From Protea cynaroides (lineage: Eukaryota > Streptophyta > Magnoliopsida > Proteales > Proteaceae): 64,000 nt of DNA. The DNA lies in the NCBI GenBank assembly GCA_028583415.1, contig CM053269.1, positions 77,243,567-77,307,566 of the forward strand, given 5' to 3'. The notes beneath the pieces are model-generated. The model made no database searches and was not told the DNA's origin. It saw only the letters and a list, made by a program, of their open reading frames with translations. Position numbers and translations under genes: made by a program. This document shows, one piece after another, positions 22,449 through 36,267 of the stretch; position 1 is the stretch's first letter, and every line of letters begins with the position of its first letter.

Positions 22449-22784
22449 TGTTGGGTTGTGTCTTGTATTCTATGGGGTCCACACTGTTACTGGATTATAC
22501 TTGTATTAGGGTCTACTACATGTATGGGGTAAATCTATAATTATGTGGGAATTAAAGTTTCTAGGGATCCCTATATATTGTCTCTGTGGGAAAAACCCAA
22601 GAAGAAGGTTGGGTGACAGCCGTGAGGTTGACAGAAGAGAACACTCTGTCAGGTGGAGAGTTGTAGAGGTTTCTTGGTAATATAGAATTCTCTTTTTCTC
22701 CGTGGACGTAAGCATCCCACAATGGGGTGTTAAACCATGTTAATCTTCGTGTTTTTCTTCTTGTTTGCATCTCCGATCCTAACA
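22449..22784 (+). mobile_element. Solo LTR related to the one at 1321-1704
   Basis: It starts TGTTGGGTTGTGTCTTG, ends CGATCCTAACA, and carries gtggacgtaagcatccca. It is about 50 bp shorter than the copy at 1321. Flanks gaagg and gaaaa do not make a clear target duplication. It abuts the 5' end of the kinase fragment and may have caused or followed its truncation. Confidence 0.82.
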
Positions 22785-24439
<1,655 letters not shown>

Positions 24440-24870
24440 GCCATATCAGGGATCGACCAATCATTTGAAACCCTTATTCATCAATGCCCACTTAGAAGGG
24501 CAGCCCTTCAGCCGAGCTCTGATTGATAATGGGGCTGCGGTGAACATCTTGCCCACCAGGATGCTAGCCAAGCTTTGAAGGACAGAAGGAGACTTGCTTC
24601 TTACCGAAATGACAGTCACAAACTTCACAGGAGAAGTTACAAAGGCAAGAGGTATACTCCCAATCGAACTTACGGTGGGTAAGAAGACTATGATGACCGC
24701 CTTCTTTGTTGTTGACACTTCGACCTCTTACAACGCACTTTTGGGTGGGGATTGGATCCACCCCAATCTATGTATCCCTTCCACCCTCAACCAGGTTCTT
24801 GTATTTTGGAATGGTGTCAAAGGAATTGATCCGTTTAGTTCTGTTCTTCTCCGTCTTTTATAGCACACCC
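24440..24870 (+). pseudogene. Gypsy (Tat/Ogre-like) aspartic protease remnant
   Basis: The plus strand reads LFINAHLEGQPFSRALIDNG, AAVNILPTRMLAKL, a stop, then EMTVTNFTGEVTKARGILP, FFVVDTSTSYNALLGGDWIH and LNQVLVFWNG. This is the retropepsin-like region found between gag and RT in Tat-clade gypsy elements. The active-site triplet reads Asp-Asn-Gly instead of the usual Asp-Ser/Thr/Gly-Gly. A stop codon after MLAKL and the lack of RT downstream show it is a fragment. Confidence 0.8.
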
Positions 24871-26076
24871 ATGTAGAGGGATCTTTCCGATGCTAAGCGG
24901 GCTGCAACTCCTATCTAAGTGAAGAATATCTTGTCCAAGTCCTTCCAGCTTGCATCCTTCTTCTACCATTGGGAAATGTTGGACTCTGTTGCAAGTTTTG
25001 GTTGATTAAAGAATCCTTTGAGAAGCCATGTCAGAAGCCCGTAGAAGCCCGTATCTTTACTGATTTAATAGCATAGGCAATGGAAGGGAAGAAGGAAAGG
25101 CAGAAAATCGTTACAAGAGTTGGGAACAACATTAACAAGAGTAGTGTGGGAGTGCGAGCACAAGAATAAGCAGCCATGGGTAAGTGGTTGATTGGGTGGT
25201 GTGTAGTGATCTGAGCATATGTTGGATTGCTAATTTACAAAGAGATGGATAAACATTAATATTTTCCAATCTTAATTGTATAAAAGCGACCTTTACTGTA
25301 TTCTCATCTCCGCTAACTTATCTTCATTGCTTGGGAGTTCTTTGGGATTAGTCGGGTGGTGTTGATTTTTAGGAAATTGAGTGTTAATTTGATGGCAACT
25401 GAAGCAAAAACATTAAGCATGGTAATGGAAGCCAACTGCAATGTCATCCTATTCTGAGTTTCAATGTTATCTTAATGCTTTTCTGTGTTTCTTTGTTTCC
25501 AAACCCTATCATCTTCATGTTTATTCTAATTTAGTATCATTGTTTTCAATTAAGATGCCATGAATCTTGGAATTGTGAAGACAAAAATCAGCAATAAACC
25601 CTAGCTCTAAAATTTCATTTTCCAATTGTTCATCTCTAAATGCATTCGAGATTTCTTTTTATAGATATAAGTCTTGAACATCATTTGAAAAAAAAAATAT
25701 ATATTGTATTAATTTCTGATTCTTGTGATTTGTTATGCAGAAGGATATAAAGAAGTTATTGGGTGTCTCTTAGGAGCTGAAATTCGCGAGGATCTTATTC
25801 CATTTCCATGCTGATTAATAAAGAACTGTGAATAACTACGATTATGTAATGAATTATGCTTCTGAGATTGAGTTTGATATGAAGATCTAAAAACCATACT
25901 TTATTTTAGTTAATGGACCTCATAATATTCTAAAATTTTCATTGTCCTGCATTCGAGATTTCTTTACCAAACGAGGAGGTGTTTAATTTCCGCCATCAAA
26001 ATTTTTTTTTTCATTAAGTGGTGAGTGAGAGAGAGGAAAATTTTCAGATGTAGACGGTGAGTTCGCTGAGGAAAAA
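24871..26076. other. Intergenic DNA, no supported feature
   Basis: No conserved protein or RNA gene recognised. The only splice-like signal (tgttatgcag at 25731-25740) leads into a frame with an early stop. Confidence 0.45.
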
Positions 26077-26233
26077 GATCCTCTGTAGTGAGGCCACCAT
26101 GTAGTGAGGATTCCACCCACTCAAAGTGGATTGATGCTTATCCTGATCCACTCAAAGTGCATTGGTATATACAAAGATCTACTTTGAGTGGATGGGATCC
26201 TCATTACAGGGGTGACCTCACTATAGAGGATCC
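26077..26233. mobile_element. MITE-like inverted repeat element (about 157 bp)
   Basis: The left arm gatcctctgtagtgagg...gattccacccactcaaag pairs with the right arm, whose reverse complement reads gatcctctatagtgagg...gatcccatccactcaaag. The arms are about 50-60 bp long around a short loop. There is no coding content and no target duplication could be defined. Small size and long arms fit a MITE. Confidence 0.68.
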
Positions 26234-27079
26234 CAATCCGTTTGCTGAAGCATTCAAGAAAAATTATCTCCTCCTCGAAAGAAAGAAAGAGGGAGAGGTA
26301 CCAGCCAGCGCCGCCATGATAGGTAAGCAGAGGAGACAGAGTGTGCCAAATAAACTCCTTCAATTTTTGTGCAGGGTCCACGGATGGATTTCATTGAAGA
26401 AGGAGGAGGAGGAAGAAGAAGAAGGGAAAGGAATTTAGAATTAAAAGGACAAAATAGTAAGTTAACATATTAATGGCGTAGGACGATGACACATCATTTG
26501 TTAATAGCCATGACCTAATGGAGGGGGTCTGACAGAAGCATGTTTTCAAAAGTAGGGGGTGTTAGTGATATTATCACGAAAAAATGTGGGCGGGTGATAT
26601 TAAGCTATACTAGAGGGGGTGTGGCTGAAATTTTCCCTACTTTCATATATATTAACCCTATCTATCATGTATGCCACCAAATTGAACACTTTTAACCCTC
26701 ACAAACTCATCAATGCCTTCCTCTATAGTCTACCCTCCTTCTTTTTCTCTCATCCGACCACTCCACACGATCACACACCAATTATTAGTCATGGATCACA
26801 CCAATTATTAGTCAAGAAAGACAAAATACAATAGCATCCATCAATCACCACTACCAGGGCTTTGGATGCTGTTGTAACAGAGATAGAGTTCATGAAGTGT
26901 TTACGAATCCTAAACAAAATAAAAGGCAAATGTAGCTATACCCAGTAGCTCTTCCAAATTATTCACTAGCTGCTACTTCCATTCTTTGTGTCACTCACCC
27001 CCATCTTCCATACCCCACCTTTTATTTGCATGAGAAGATGTGGCTAATTGTTGGCGTTGTAGAGACTAAGGGAGTCGTT
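26234..27079. other. Intergenic DNA, no supported gene
   Basis: A GAA/GAG-rich stretch lies at 26397-26430. A degenerate sequence rich in gggggtgttagtgatatta follows at 26520-26640. No gene was recognised. Confidence 0.4.
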
Positions 27080-27825
27080 GTTATGAACTTTTAGAATGCA
27101 TTCCATTAGGACCATGTCAAAAACGGTTAATCAACAAAGGATACGTGCCATCACATGGATTGATGATCCCAGTGGACACGTGTTCTCATCTCAACAGATC
27201 AATCAAGGCACACCTCTATGTCACATGTAGTTACAGACGTTCCCCAATCCGTTGTGATCGGATGAATGTTAGCTAATCTACTTTAGGTTGGTTAGTGACA
27301 CGTGTCAGCCAGCGGAGGAAGCTAAAGGTGGAATCAAACACATTCTACAAGAGTCCAAGGGAGGTTATAGCAAACCGAGCCCTTGGATCCATATCAGAGG
27401 GTTAAGGTGATCCCCCATGGGCACATGACCCTCCATTCAAGGGATTGAAACCGTTGATGAGGCATAAGGACTCCCACTCAACCACAATGATCCCCAAGGA
27501 TGTTGGAAGGAGTCCTGAGATCAGTGCAAGTGCAAGGTGATGTCCCATAATCCAAGGCCACTTCATGCTCAATAAATACCCCTACCATGAAGGTAAAGGC
27601 ACGAAACTTATAGTATACTTATAGTCATATTGCTAAATTCACTCCCCCCCCCCCCCCCTTCTACCATGAACTTGACCTTCTTTACCCGAGTTTATCTACT
27701 TATCACCCTTGAGCTAACTTAGGCATCTGAGTGGCCCCCATGTTTTCCAACCCTCCTAACTCTTTTGTCAAGTTTCTTTTTGTGACAGGTGTCGCAATCA
27801 ACATCCAGACCACTTTCCAACAATG
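27080..27825 (+). repeat. Probable 5' LTR of a Tat-like gypsy element (left end approximate)
   Basis: The region precedes a gypsy-type primer site and ends with a C-rich tract (27645-27660) and tttctttttgtgacaggtgt, as in 3' ends of Tat-clade LTRs. No second LTR lies in the window, so the start is a guess. Confidence 0.45.
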
Positions 27826-27830
27826 AAAGA

Positions 27831-27848
27831 TTGGCGCCCACCATGGGG
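27831..27848 (+). promoter_or_regulatory. Gypsy-type primer binding site
   Basis: ttggcgcccaccatgggg matches the TTGGCGCCCACCGTGGGG-like primer sites commonly seen just after the 5' LTR of Tat-like gypsy elements, with one change. Confidence 0.65.
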
Positions 27849-28629
27849 CTGGTTTTAGTAATCAATTTCAAAGAATCTCAATCTTTTATTACCATTCAAT
27901 TAAGGCTTCAATGGCTCTACCAAGGAGGGAACGCAGTTCTACTTTCCGTAGCATTGCTGATGTACATCCTCTGAATGGAGACACCCATAGTAATGAGGTT
28001 GACCAAACGATCAACCATGAAGCGCTGCCAATAGCACCACTGCCTCGGCACAACAGTTCGTAATTGCTACACAGCTACAAGCCATAATTTCACTAGATTG
28101 TGGCATTGGCGAAAGTCATTCAGCAGCTAGCGAATCAACAGCAACCACCTGCACCGACGCCCCCTGGACCTGCCAAGAGCACCCTAGCGCACTCTGGAGC
28201 TCTGAAACTTAGGAGCACAAGCACAACCTACTCACAATCGGTCCCCATGACTAGTCAGGGCCCGACAGCAACAAAGTTTGAGCTGCCATTCCCATGGACT
28301 ACGAGTTTTGGGGCAACATGCTCCACATACTCCAAAGAATGTTGCGGCTCCATTAGCTGCAAGACGAGCTCAGGGGTGTGTCAGCATCCAGTAGCCACAA
28401 CTCTCAATGTGGATCACTGTGAGTCTTAGTCCTAGATCTACTTGCCCGACCAGGAGAGTAGAATGCGACAGAAGGCGATGGATAGGCCCATTAAGAGGCA
28501 ACTCGGGGACAACGAGCTGCAGCAAATATGGTCGTCCATCCAGTGGCCCAGCTTTCAATCAATGACCTATAACAGCAGTTGCAGGACTTGACCTGATGGC
28601 TCTAGCAGATTGAATAGGGGCTTAATGTC

Positions 28630-29050
28630 TATATGCAGCCGACGATCAACATCGAAACAACCCTATCCGAAGTCATTATGCATTTCCCACTCCTCGTGGG
28701 ATATGTTCTCCCAGTGATTACTGGTACGGTGGCACCGCGGATCCAGAGAAGCACCTTGACAACTTCACAACAGGAATGCCTCTTCATGGCTACCATGACG
28801 CTATCTATTGCAGGTCATTCCCATCATCTCTACAGGATGCCGGTCAAACGTGGTGCAATAGTTTACCACCATGTTCCATATACTCATTATGGGAGCTCAA
28901 CATTAATTTCCTGATGCACTTTCAGTGTAGTCGAGGAACCATGAAGACGGTCGCCAACTTCATGGGGATTAAACAGGGCAAGGATGAGTCCCTTTGAACA
29001 TTTATCACCCGATTAAAAAAAACTAACACTTGAGATCAAGGATTTCTAGC
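28630..29050 (+). pseudogene. Gypsy gag remnant (Retrotrans_gag domain)
   Basis: The frame from about 28726 reads YGGTADPEKHLDNF, MPLHGYHDAIYCRSFPSSLQ, WCNSLPPCSIYSLWELNINF, IKQGKDESL, stop, FITRLKK. This is the conserved core of gypsy gag (relatives: DPEDHL..., W[FY]NSLPPGSI, LLTIKQGEGESLR.Y..RF). At least one stop and frameshifts upstream make it inactive. It lies 0.8 kb downstream of the primer site, as expected for gag of the same element. The domain is cut at about 29056, where LTR-like DNA begins. Confidence 0.8.
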
Positions 29051-29056
29051 CCGTAG

Positions 29057-31400
29057 TGTCACATCCTTTTTTGAGTCAACAAAAAGTGTGATCGGAACGA
29101 TACTCAACCAACACGGTCCAACCCAGAACCATGTTAAGTTGTTTATATCCAACCAACCATAACCATTCAAACAAACACTTTTAACTATAGCAATCCGAGA
29201 ATATAACATATAGCGGAAGATCATTTTAACATGAACTAAGATTAATGATATAATTAACTTAACTATCTAGGTTCACATAACCATCCCGAAACATACTTAA
29301 TAACCTTAAAATGTTAACTAAACTGTAATATAAACATCCAGATAATATTTAGCTATAAGGCTTCACAACCATTAAAAGAAATTGAAACAACTGATACTTC
29401 TTCACTAGTCATAAACACAGGCGTCACATTTACACGAAGTACCGTGGTCTTCCTCTTCATTCATTTGCCCATCCAAATGAGCAAAGCTAGTGATGGCGGG
29501 TCCGTTGACGTAGTCAGCAACTATAAGACCTACAAAATCATCTAAAAATAAAACATATGTGGGATGAGCTCTCTTACACAAGCTCAGTGAGAAACAAACA
29601 ACAAGCTGAAAATAATGCATGAGTAGATAATAATCAATCAAGCTCTTGTAATGTTTTTTGGGTGCTATGGTAAAGTATGGTCACACTCACCAAAGTTGAT
29701 CCAACTTCCATACATGGAAGAGAATGGTCACTCACCTAGTGATGCTGCAACAACCTTGGTGAAGCCAAACGTCTCCCTCTGTACACGGTGATAGGGAAGA
29801 ACTATCGACTGATAACGCTCCGATGAACACCGTCAAAGCTCTCCCTCATCCTCCATCTCACACCAGTACCTAACCCCCTACTGGCCAAGGTTATAAGTAT
29901 ATGGTATTTCTGTTACTAACCAATCCTACATGTCACCCAAAAGTGTATCTACGGGCCTACAGCCGTACCCCAATAGATATCCTTGACCGTCCATCTACTC
30001 CCTCCCTAGATGTTGTCAATCCGTTAAGGTACATTGCAATGCAAAGCAGTGCCCATGTGGTGATCTAGTTCGATGGTCGCCGACCCCATTCCAATCCACC
30101 ACATAGACTAAACAGACATCATGCGTTCACAACATTGAGATATAATATAAATGCATGGAAGTATACAGATATTGGATGATATGTTATTCAATAAGAAATG
30201 CATCACAGGCAAGCAAGATTATTATAAACATGTCCTAAAAGAAATTCAGGGTTCTATCCCTCACTAATAATTTCGGAATGAAATAACTCTTTGTATCACT
30301 GAAAATCTGACCTCGATGGCGTACGAAACACAGATATACAAATAGGGTATTGTTAGGTTAATAATACAATAGTAACCAACGGATTACAGTCCTTCATGGG
30401 GTGTCCGATTGTAGCTCCAGTTGGAAGCCACAACCAAACCTCAGTCCGAACCAGATAGGAACCCCAATGGATATGTACAGTAGCAACTCTGGTTGCACAG
30501 TAGTGCGACTGGTCTTAAAACCGAACCTTTACCGAGGCACTCTAAATGTATCCAGCAGCAGCCCTGGTTGCACAATAGTGTAATCGAACCTTGCGACCGG
30601 ACCTTCTTAGAAAGTTGATTTGAGTTTAAGGTTTTATCCAGAGGCATGAGTTTTTGATCTGAGTTTAAGGTTTTATCCAGAGGCATGAGTTTTTTATCTG
30701 AGTTTAAGGTTTTATCCAGAGGCATGGGTTTTGCACCCAGACCTCGTTCTGGACTTGCCTCTAAACCTCTTCTATAGAACTCCATGGCTGCTCTCAAGGT
30801 CAGAGCTTTAATGTCGATGCGAGGCCTCACCCTTCTGCTCACAACGTTTTACTAAGGTCTCAGTGTCCTAGGTCTTAGAACAACCGTTTTCGACATCATA
30901 TCGAATCTAAAGCTCCTACTGAGTTTTCGGGAAAAAAGGCTTCCCCTTTCCCTCACCGAGATGGCAAAACTCAGCTTCGCCATTAATGGTCAAAGGAAGA
31001 TTTTTCCCTCACCAGCGGTTAGGGTTTCCCCTGGGTAATGTACTTAGAACACATTAAAGTTGAATGACATAGGGCTTACCAACAATTACGTTTGGTGAGG
31101 TTATTAGGGCTTAACTGAACTCTGATTGTTCGACAGTAATCTCTTTTTCTCTCTCTTTCCCTTCGTTCTCCAACTTTCCTTTCTTGCGGAGAACGCGTAA
31201 GAGTTTCTTTAAGCTCTTTACGCACAATTGAGTTGAAAGGAGGAGACTAAGAGGAAATAGACTTTCCCTCTTTGAGTGGGACTCAACTGCATGTAGTAGG
31301 TTAGGAATGCTGACTAGTGTCGTGTCAGCCTAGGGACAATTAGAGGGTAACCTACTCCCCTCTACATGAAAGAAGGAGGTAACTGCAAACTGGGACCCAC
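29057..31400 (+). mobile_element. LTR-like sequence (chromovirus type) inside the gypsy gag
   Basis: It begins TGTCACATCCTTTTTTGAG. It contains atatagcggaagatca and ctcttacacaagctcagtgag, patterns seen in long LTRs of Tekay/Del-type elements. Gag resumes only near 31900, so this is inserted DNA. The flanking cgtag (29052-29056) recurs at 31798-31802, but the sequence there does not end in CA, so the right end is uncertain (31400-31800). The interior has no pol; short frames look random. Confidence 0.42.
30616..30728. repeat. Tandem repeat, three units of about 48 bp
   Basis: gagtttaaggttttatccag followed by aggcatgagttttt occurs three times with few changes. On the minus strand it gives a repeated MPLDKTLNSD frame, which looks like a by-product of the repeat. 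Confidence 0.9.
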
Positions 31401-31879
31401 TAGAATTGTTCAGTCATTGGGAGAATATCCCTTTTTGGATACAGATACATGGTAATCTATGGACAGTGTTCTGGGCCAGTCCCAGAGTGCTGAAACCCCT
31501 GCGACTGGACTGGCTGCCTTTGGACAGAATCTGGTTGTTTCTAATCGAACCTAATATAATACGACGTTTCGTACTTAGTTCAACTAGACGTCCTAAGCTG
31601 TCATCATTTTAGTTCTGTCCACAGTGGGAAAACCTAGCACGTAAAAGGAAAAATCAAGATTAGATCGAGTTTTTCGAATGCAGGTTTTACACGTGGTAGC
31701 CACAGTAGCTCCCAAAGCCTTAATCTGTGAAGAGAAGTTGATATACTCTGTCACCAAGAAGCCTACTAGAAATCTCGCATATAGCAGCCAATGGTGCCGT
31801 AGGTGCGACCTTCGCACGTTCCTCAAGCATATCACCCTCTAATTAAGTAAGTGTTGCAGATTATACACATCAAGCGGAA

Positions 31880-32200
31880 CGATCCCTTGGATTGTGTGAA
31901 CCCATCGAAGTACGCACAGCCTCAAGAGCGGAACCGAAAACTCTATCATTATCACAATGAACATGGCTATTACACTGACGATTGCCGGCCAGCATCAACG
32001 ACCACATGAATAATGGTCATGGACGGAATTCGTGGATGACGCACAAATCCCTGCCAGTGAGCAAATTAAAACTGCTAACCTGCTCCAAACACATACAGAA
32101 CACAAGCAAGAGAAGGCAACGGCACAAAAAATAACAGGGATCCAAACGGTCAGGATCCCTAAGCTCGTCGGCGTTCGCCTAACCACGCCGACCTAATTGT
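31880..32200 (+). pseudogene. Gypsy gag tail with zinc-knuckle-like motif
   Basis: At 31938-31988 the plus strand reads KLYHYHNEHGYYTDDC, matching the (K)YCxFHxxHGHNTxDC stretch that follows the capsid region in Tat-like gag proteins. Downstream text up to 32200 continues open for a while but is not recognisable. It probably belongs with the gag at 28630-29050, separated by the inserted LTR-like DNA. Confidence 0.5.
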
Positions 32201-34455
32201 GATTCACCTCGTCCACTCTACCCCAGAATTAGAAGATAAACCCGTGGGCGAGACGGAAAGCATTCATATGCATAGGACATTGCGGCTTAATTTTGCATGT
32301 CAGTACTTCCTCTTATTTTAAATAGTAAATATAGGGAGTAATTATCGTATTGAGGATGTGCTACTGTGTGAAAGGATCATTGTGGAATTGTGTGACTTGC
32401 TTTTGATGCTTTTGTTGGTAATTTAAACTTGATTAGTGGGCTACCCTAAGCATTCGCCAACGTTGTCGTGTTTTATTCACTTATGAAATCATTATCAATG
32501 GAGTTCACTGTAAGCTGCTTGTTTTATGTGGAAGATATCAATCTCGATCAGGTGGATTAACTGTCATCCAAAGAGAAGTGAGCGTATTCAAAGTTTCTCT
32601 ATTGTGAGATTATAGATGGGTGCAGAAATTTCATCTTTATAATGGGAAATGGAAATGGCAGGAGTTCAGTTTTAGAGGCTGTGGGGAAAAAGCTGCCGGT
32701 GATTTAAGATTGATGTTAGATTTGGGAACAGACCATCATTCTTTGTGATCTGTTAATTATAGTGGCTCTTGGGATGTCTCAGACTAATTTTAATTCGTAG
32801 GATTTGCTTAGTTGGAAGAGTTCAATCATGGAATGCGCATATCATGTGAATTTGGGTGGTTGTTTTCATGGAAGTCGTTTTCTTTATTTTTTTTTCCTTT
32901 TTGTTAATTTTTATTTTAATATTACCCTTGTATTATGCAATATACACACAGGGTTCTGATTGTAATGTGATATTGTTTGGGGTTGTGATTTCTAATCCTA
33001 ATCCTCTAGAATCCTTTTAATGCTATAGGGTGGATGCATACACTTATATTTTCTTGAATAGGGGGAGATCCAAGTACATTGTTTTTGGAAGCTAAGTAAT
33101 CAGAATGTGAAATGGAGCAGGAGGGTCAACTTTTTGTGTGTGTGTGTATGTGTGTGTGTGCAGTCTCCAAATCAGAAATGTGTAGGATTCAGAAACTCAT
33201 TGGATCGATGGAGGGAAAGAGAAGACATTAAAGGTAGAAGATATGGAACCAGATCTCCCACCTGGAACCTTGTTGGAATCCCACTGAGATCTGCTGCTTC
33301 TCACAACGTAACTTCTCAATCTCACGGAAAAGTAGGACTAAAACCTGGCAGAATTCATTAAACCGTATTTTCCTCCCCTTTACAAGTCTTTTATAATAGT
33401 AGTAAAACTAACAGCTAAAGTTGGCTAGGAGTCTTAAATCCTCCCATCCGTGGACTGTAGCAATCCTAAAGACAAATATTCTTAGACTTGGGCTTTACTA
33501 AACACTGATGGGTCTCATTACAGGGGCCTTACAATAAAAGAACTAGAATGAAAAACTAAACAACTTAAGAGGTCTGATTCCTAAATCTTGGAACAAGGAT
33601 CCACTTCCAATCTACGAAAATCTGTCATTCTCAAAGATCAGTCATCCCATAGTGGTTCTGGTTGCTGAGGTTGGAACATGGAAGTGAGAATACTGGTGCA
33701 TGATTTTCTAAATCTGTTGTTATTGACTTGACTTTCTGTGTCTAGTTGCTGATAGTAGTGTTATCGATTTAGCAAACTTCATCTACTAGGTGTTGGTTTA
33801 TTGAATTAGCCTTTCTTGTGTTCTTGTCTGTAGCAAAAGAGTCATCAGTGAATTGGTTTGAATTGGAATGCTTATAAGTAAGATTGGTTTGAACAACGTA
33901 AAGTGATGCAGGTTTCCAGTGATAGAAAGAAGAGAAAGATGGCATGCGGTATTTGTTTGATCGGGTTATCTGAACCTGATAATGTTCATCCAAATCATGG
34001 GCTAGTGTTAGGATTTTTTTTTCTTTTATTTTATTGTTTTAGCTTGTTTACTAGGGCTGGAACATGTACACTCCTATTTCAAGTCTATTTTATTCCAGTT
34101 TCTAGAGTCCTAGTTGTATTGAACAACTCCAATCACAGCCTACTTATGGAGGGTTTGTCTGTTTAATTTTTATTTCCTTTACTTATTAAGTTATTTTGTC
34201 AGTTAGGGACTCTCCTCTTAGCTTGCACAACGGAAAAGGTTACCTTATCAAGTTTAGTTTGTTATTAGGTTGTTAAGTCAAGATAGAATAACTCCCAAAG
34301 ACTGCTGGTTGATGGAGGATTAGTGTGTCTGAACTCTGAACTTTGTCCTTTTCAGTTTATAAATAATTATAAAAGCTAGGCAGCCTCCGATGATTTAGTG
34401 AATGAGAATTTGGCTTGTTGCTTTTGGTTCTGTGGTGATTCAAAATGCTCCTTAC
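32201..34455. other. Intergenic DNA, no supported gene
   Basis: There is a short imperfect TG repeat at 33127-33161. Retroelement-like AT-rich text near 34006-34450 (TGTTAGGATTTTTTTT, ttataaataattataaaagc) could be an undelimited LTR. Frames such as 33107-33361 and 33903-34166 are not conserved with anything I know. Confidence 0.4.
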
Positions 34456-34620
34456 TGTTAATATATCTTATAGTGACGTGTCTCATGTCACAAGAGTTGA
34501 TGTTATTTAAACTCTCTTGCTTGTATATAAATTGGGGAACAATTCTTTAATAAAGATATTTCAAGATATTTTCACTCTCTCTCTTCTAGAACTCTCTGTA
34601 GTGTTCGAAGATACTTGACA

Positions 34621-34632
34621 TGGTATCAGAGC
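34621..34632 (+). promoter_or_regulatory. Primer binding site of the decayed copia element
   Basis: TGGTATCAGAGC directly follows a likely LTR end (atacttgaca). Confidence 0.88.
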
Positions 34633-34876
34633 GGGTTCATTGCCTCTGATTTTTCTTTTTTGCTTCTTCCGGTTCTTGATTTCGATCTTTCATCTGTGAA
34701 GAAGTTTCTGGCGTTCCTGCTCTCTACTGCTCTTGATCATGTGAATGATCTCGTCTGTAACGCTCCCTCAGTTTTTCGTTGTTTGAAGATTTCTTCGGAT
34801 TTGTTGCTCCTGCTTGTGGGGTTTATCTGATTTGAGGGTTTCTTGGGCAATCTGGTATTCCGATCTGCCCATGTTC

Positions 34877-35923
34877 CATAGTTGTCAAGGTGACAAGACG
34901 ATCCAAGGCGTTCGGGGCCATCCTGGGAGCCTAGGAGACCAAGGCGTTTCCAGTGTATTTTTTTTTTATTTCTAAAATATTAATGTTATATTAATGTTTA
35001 TATATATGCAGCATTCTATATAAATAATCAACATTTAAGACATAACTTAATTAATATGTGGTGTAGACCCAAGTTTGCTAATGTACGCTAAGACCAGGGA
35101 TTGTGTCTAGAGTTAAGTAGACAACAATTATTTATGACTAACATTTGCGTACTTTTAACGAATTTGATCAGAGCGTAACTCCTTTAATATAGTTCGGATT
35201 CAAATAATCTCGAATTCGTTGCAAAGCTAGCATAAGCTTTCCAACAAATCCGAGATTGCTTGAATCTGAGTTATAATGAAGGAGTTACACTCCAGTCAAA
35301 CCTTGTTCGGAATAAGCGAATGCTATTTAAAGTCGTCTGAATGTAAATTATTTTTTGGGTATCAAAGCAAAAGATTATTTTGGCGCGCTCTTGATTTTTA
35401 GTGGTGATTTATTATAATAAGATTTTTAGAATTTTTATATTTGGAAAAAAGCCTAGCATTTGAAAGTTGAAAATCGCCCCCGCACCCAAAAATACAGTTT
35501 TTGTTCTTGAACTGGAGGGTTGATTTTTTATCCTTCTGGAGTTTGAATTTCAGACTATTTTTATTGGATTCAAATAGGGGGGTATTTGCTTATTTATGAA
35601 TAATATTTTAAGTAAATGAAATATAAAATTAAAGAAATATTTACTTAAATGATATTAGTCATAAATAAATACTGTGTGATAAATGTTATTCATGTCTGGC
35701 CTAATAAATCTTCTGAACAAAATTTAAAGATCAAGAAAAAATATGGAAAAAAGGCGGCCGCCCAGACATTCTGGGCAATCCAAAGTGACCTAGGCGTCGC
35801 CAGGCGACGCCCAGGCACCTTGGGCGACCGCCTTTCTCATGTACTTAAGGCACCCTGGCACCCAGGTCTGTACAAACCGCCCGGACACCTAGGCATCGCC
35901 TAGGCGACGCCTTGACAACTATG
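34877..35923. mobile_element. Mutator-like non-autonomous element in the copia leader
   Basis: The left end catagttgtcaagg and the reverse complement of the right end catagttgtcaaggcgtcg form terminal inverted repeats. Subterminal regions are GC-rich on both sides (gatccaaggcgttcgg; cgcctaggcgatgcctagg). Flanks cccatgttc (34868-34876) and ccctgttc (35924-35931) fit a 9-bp target duplication with one indel, as for Mutator-like elements. The interior is AT-rich, with no transposase. Copia leader sequence continues on both sides. Confidence 0.8.
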
Positions 35924-35998
35924 CCCTGTTCATACTTTCTTTGGATTTCTTTGGTCTGATTTCTCGTCAGATCTAGTTCTTGTGCTATCTTGACTTCA

Positions 35999-36068
35999 GA
36001 TCTACGTTTGCTCATACATTCTTGGTGTTCTCAGATCTACGTTTGCTCATACATTCTTGGTGTTCTCA
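35999..36068. repeat. Tandem duplication of 35 bp
   Basis: atctacgtttgctcatacat followed by tcttggtgttctcag occurs twice without change, in the copia leader. Confidence 0.95.
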
Positions 36069-36267
36069 GATCTGGTTCTTGGTGTTTGTTGGTCTGTCTG
36101 CCCGATTGTTTCAGATTTCTGTTCTTGATCTCCTTGTTGGTTTTGCCTATTCATTTTCTGCTCGTTCAAGGTCCTCTATACTCATCTACAAGTCAGTGTG
36201 AAGGAGTTTGGTCTGCTCTTCTTTTATACTTTTTCAAGATTAGGGTTTCTGTCTTGCTACTTTCCCT

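Noticed and set aside
34006..34450. Possible solo LTR (TGTTAGG... with TATA-like sequence)
   Set aside because: I found no matching end, target duplication or second copy, so it is mentioned only in the intergenic entry.
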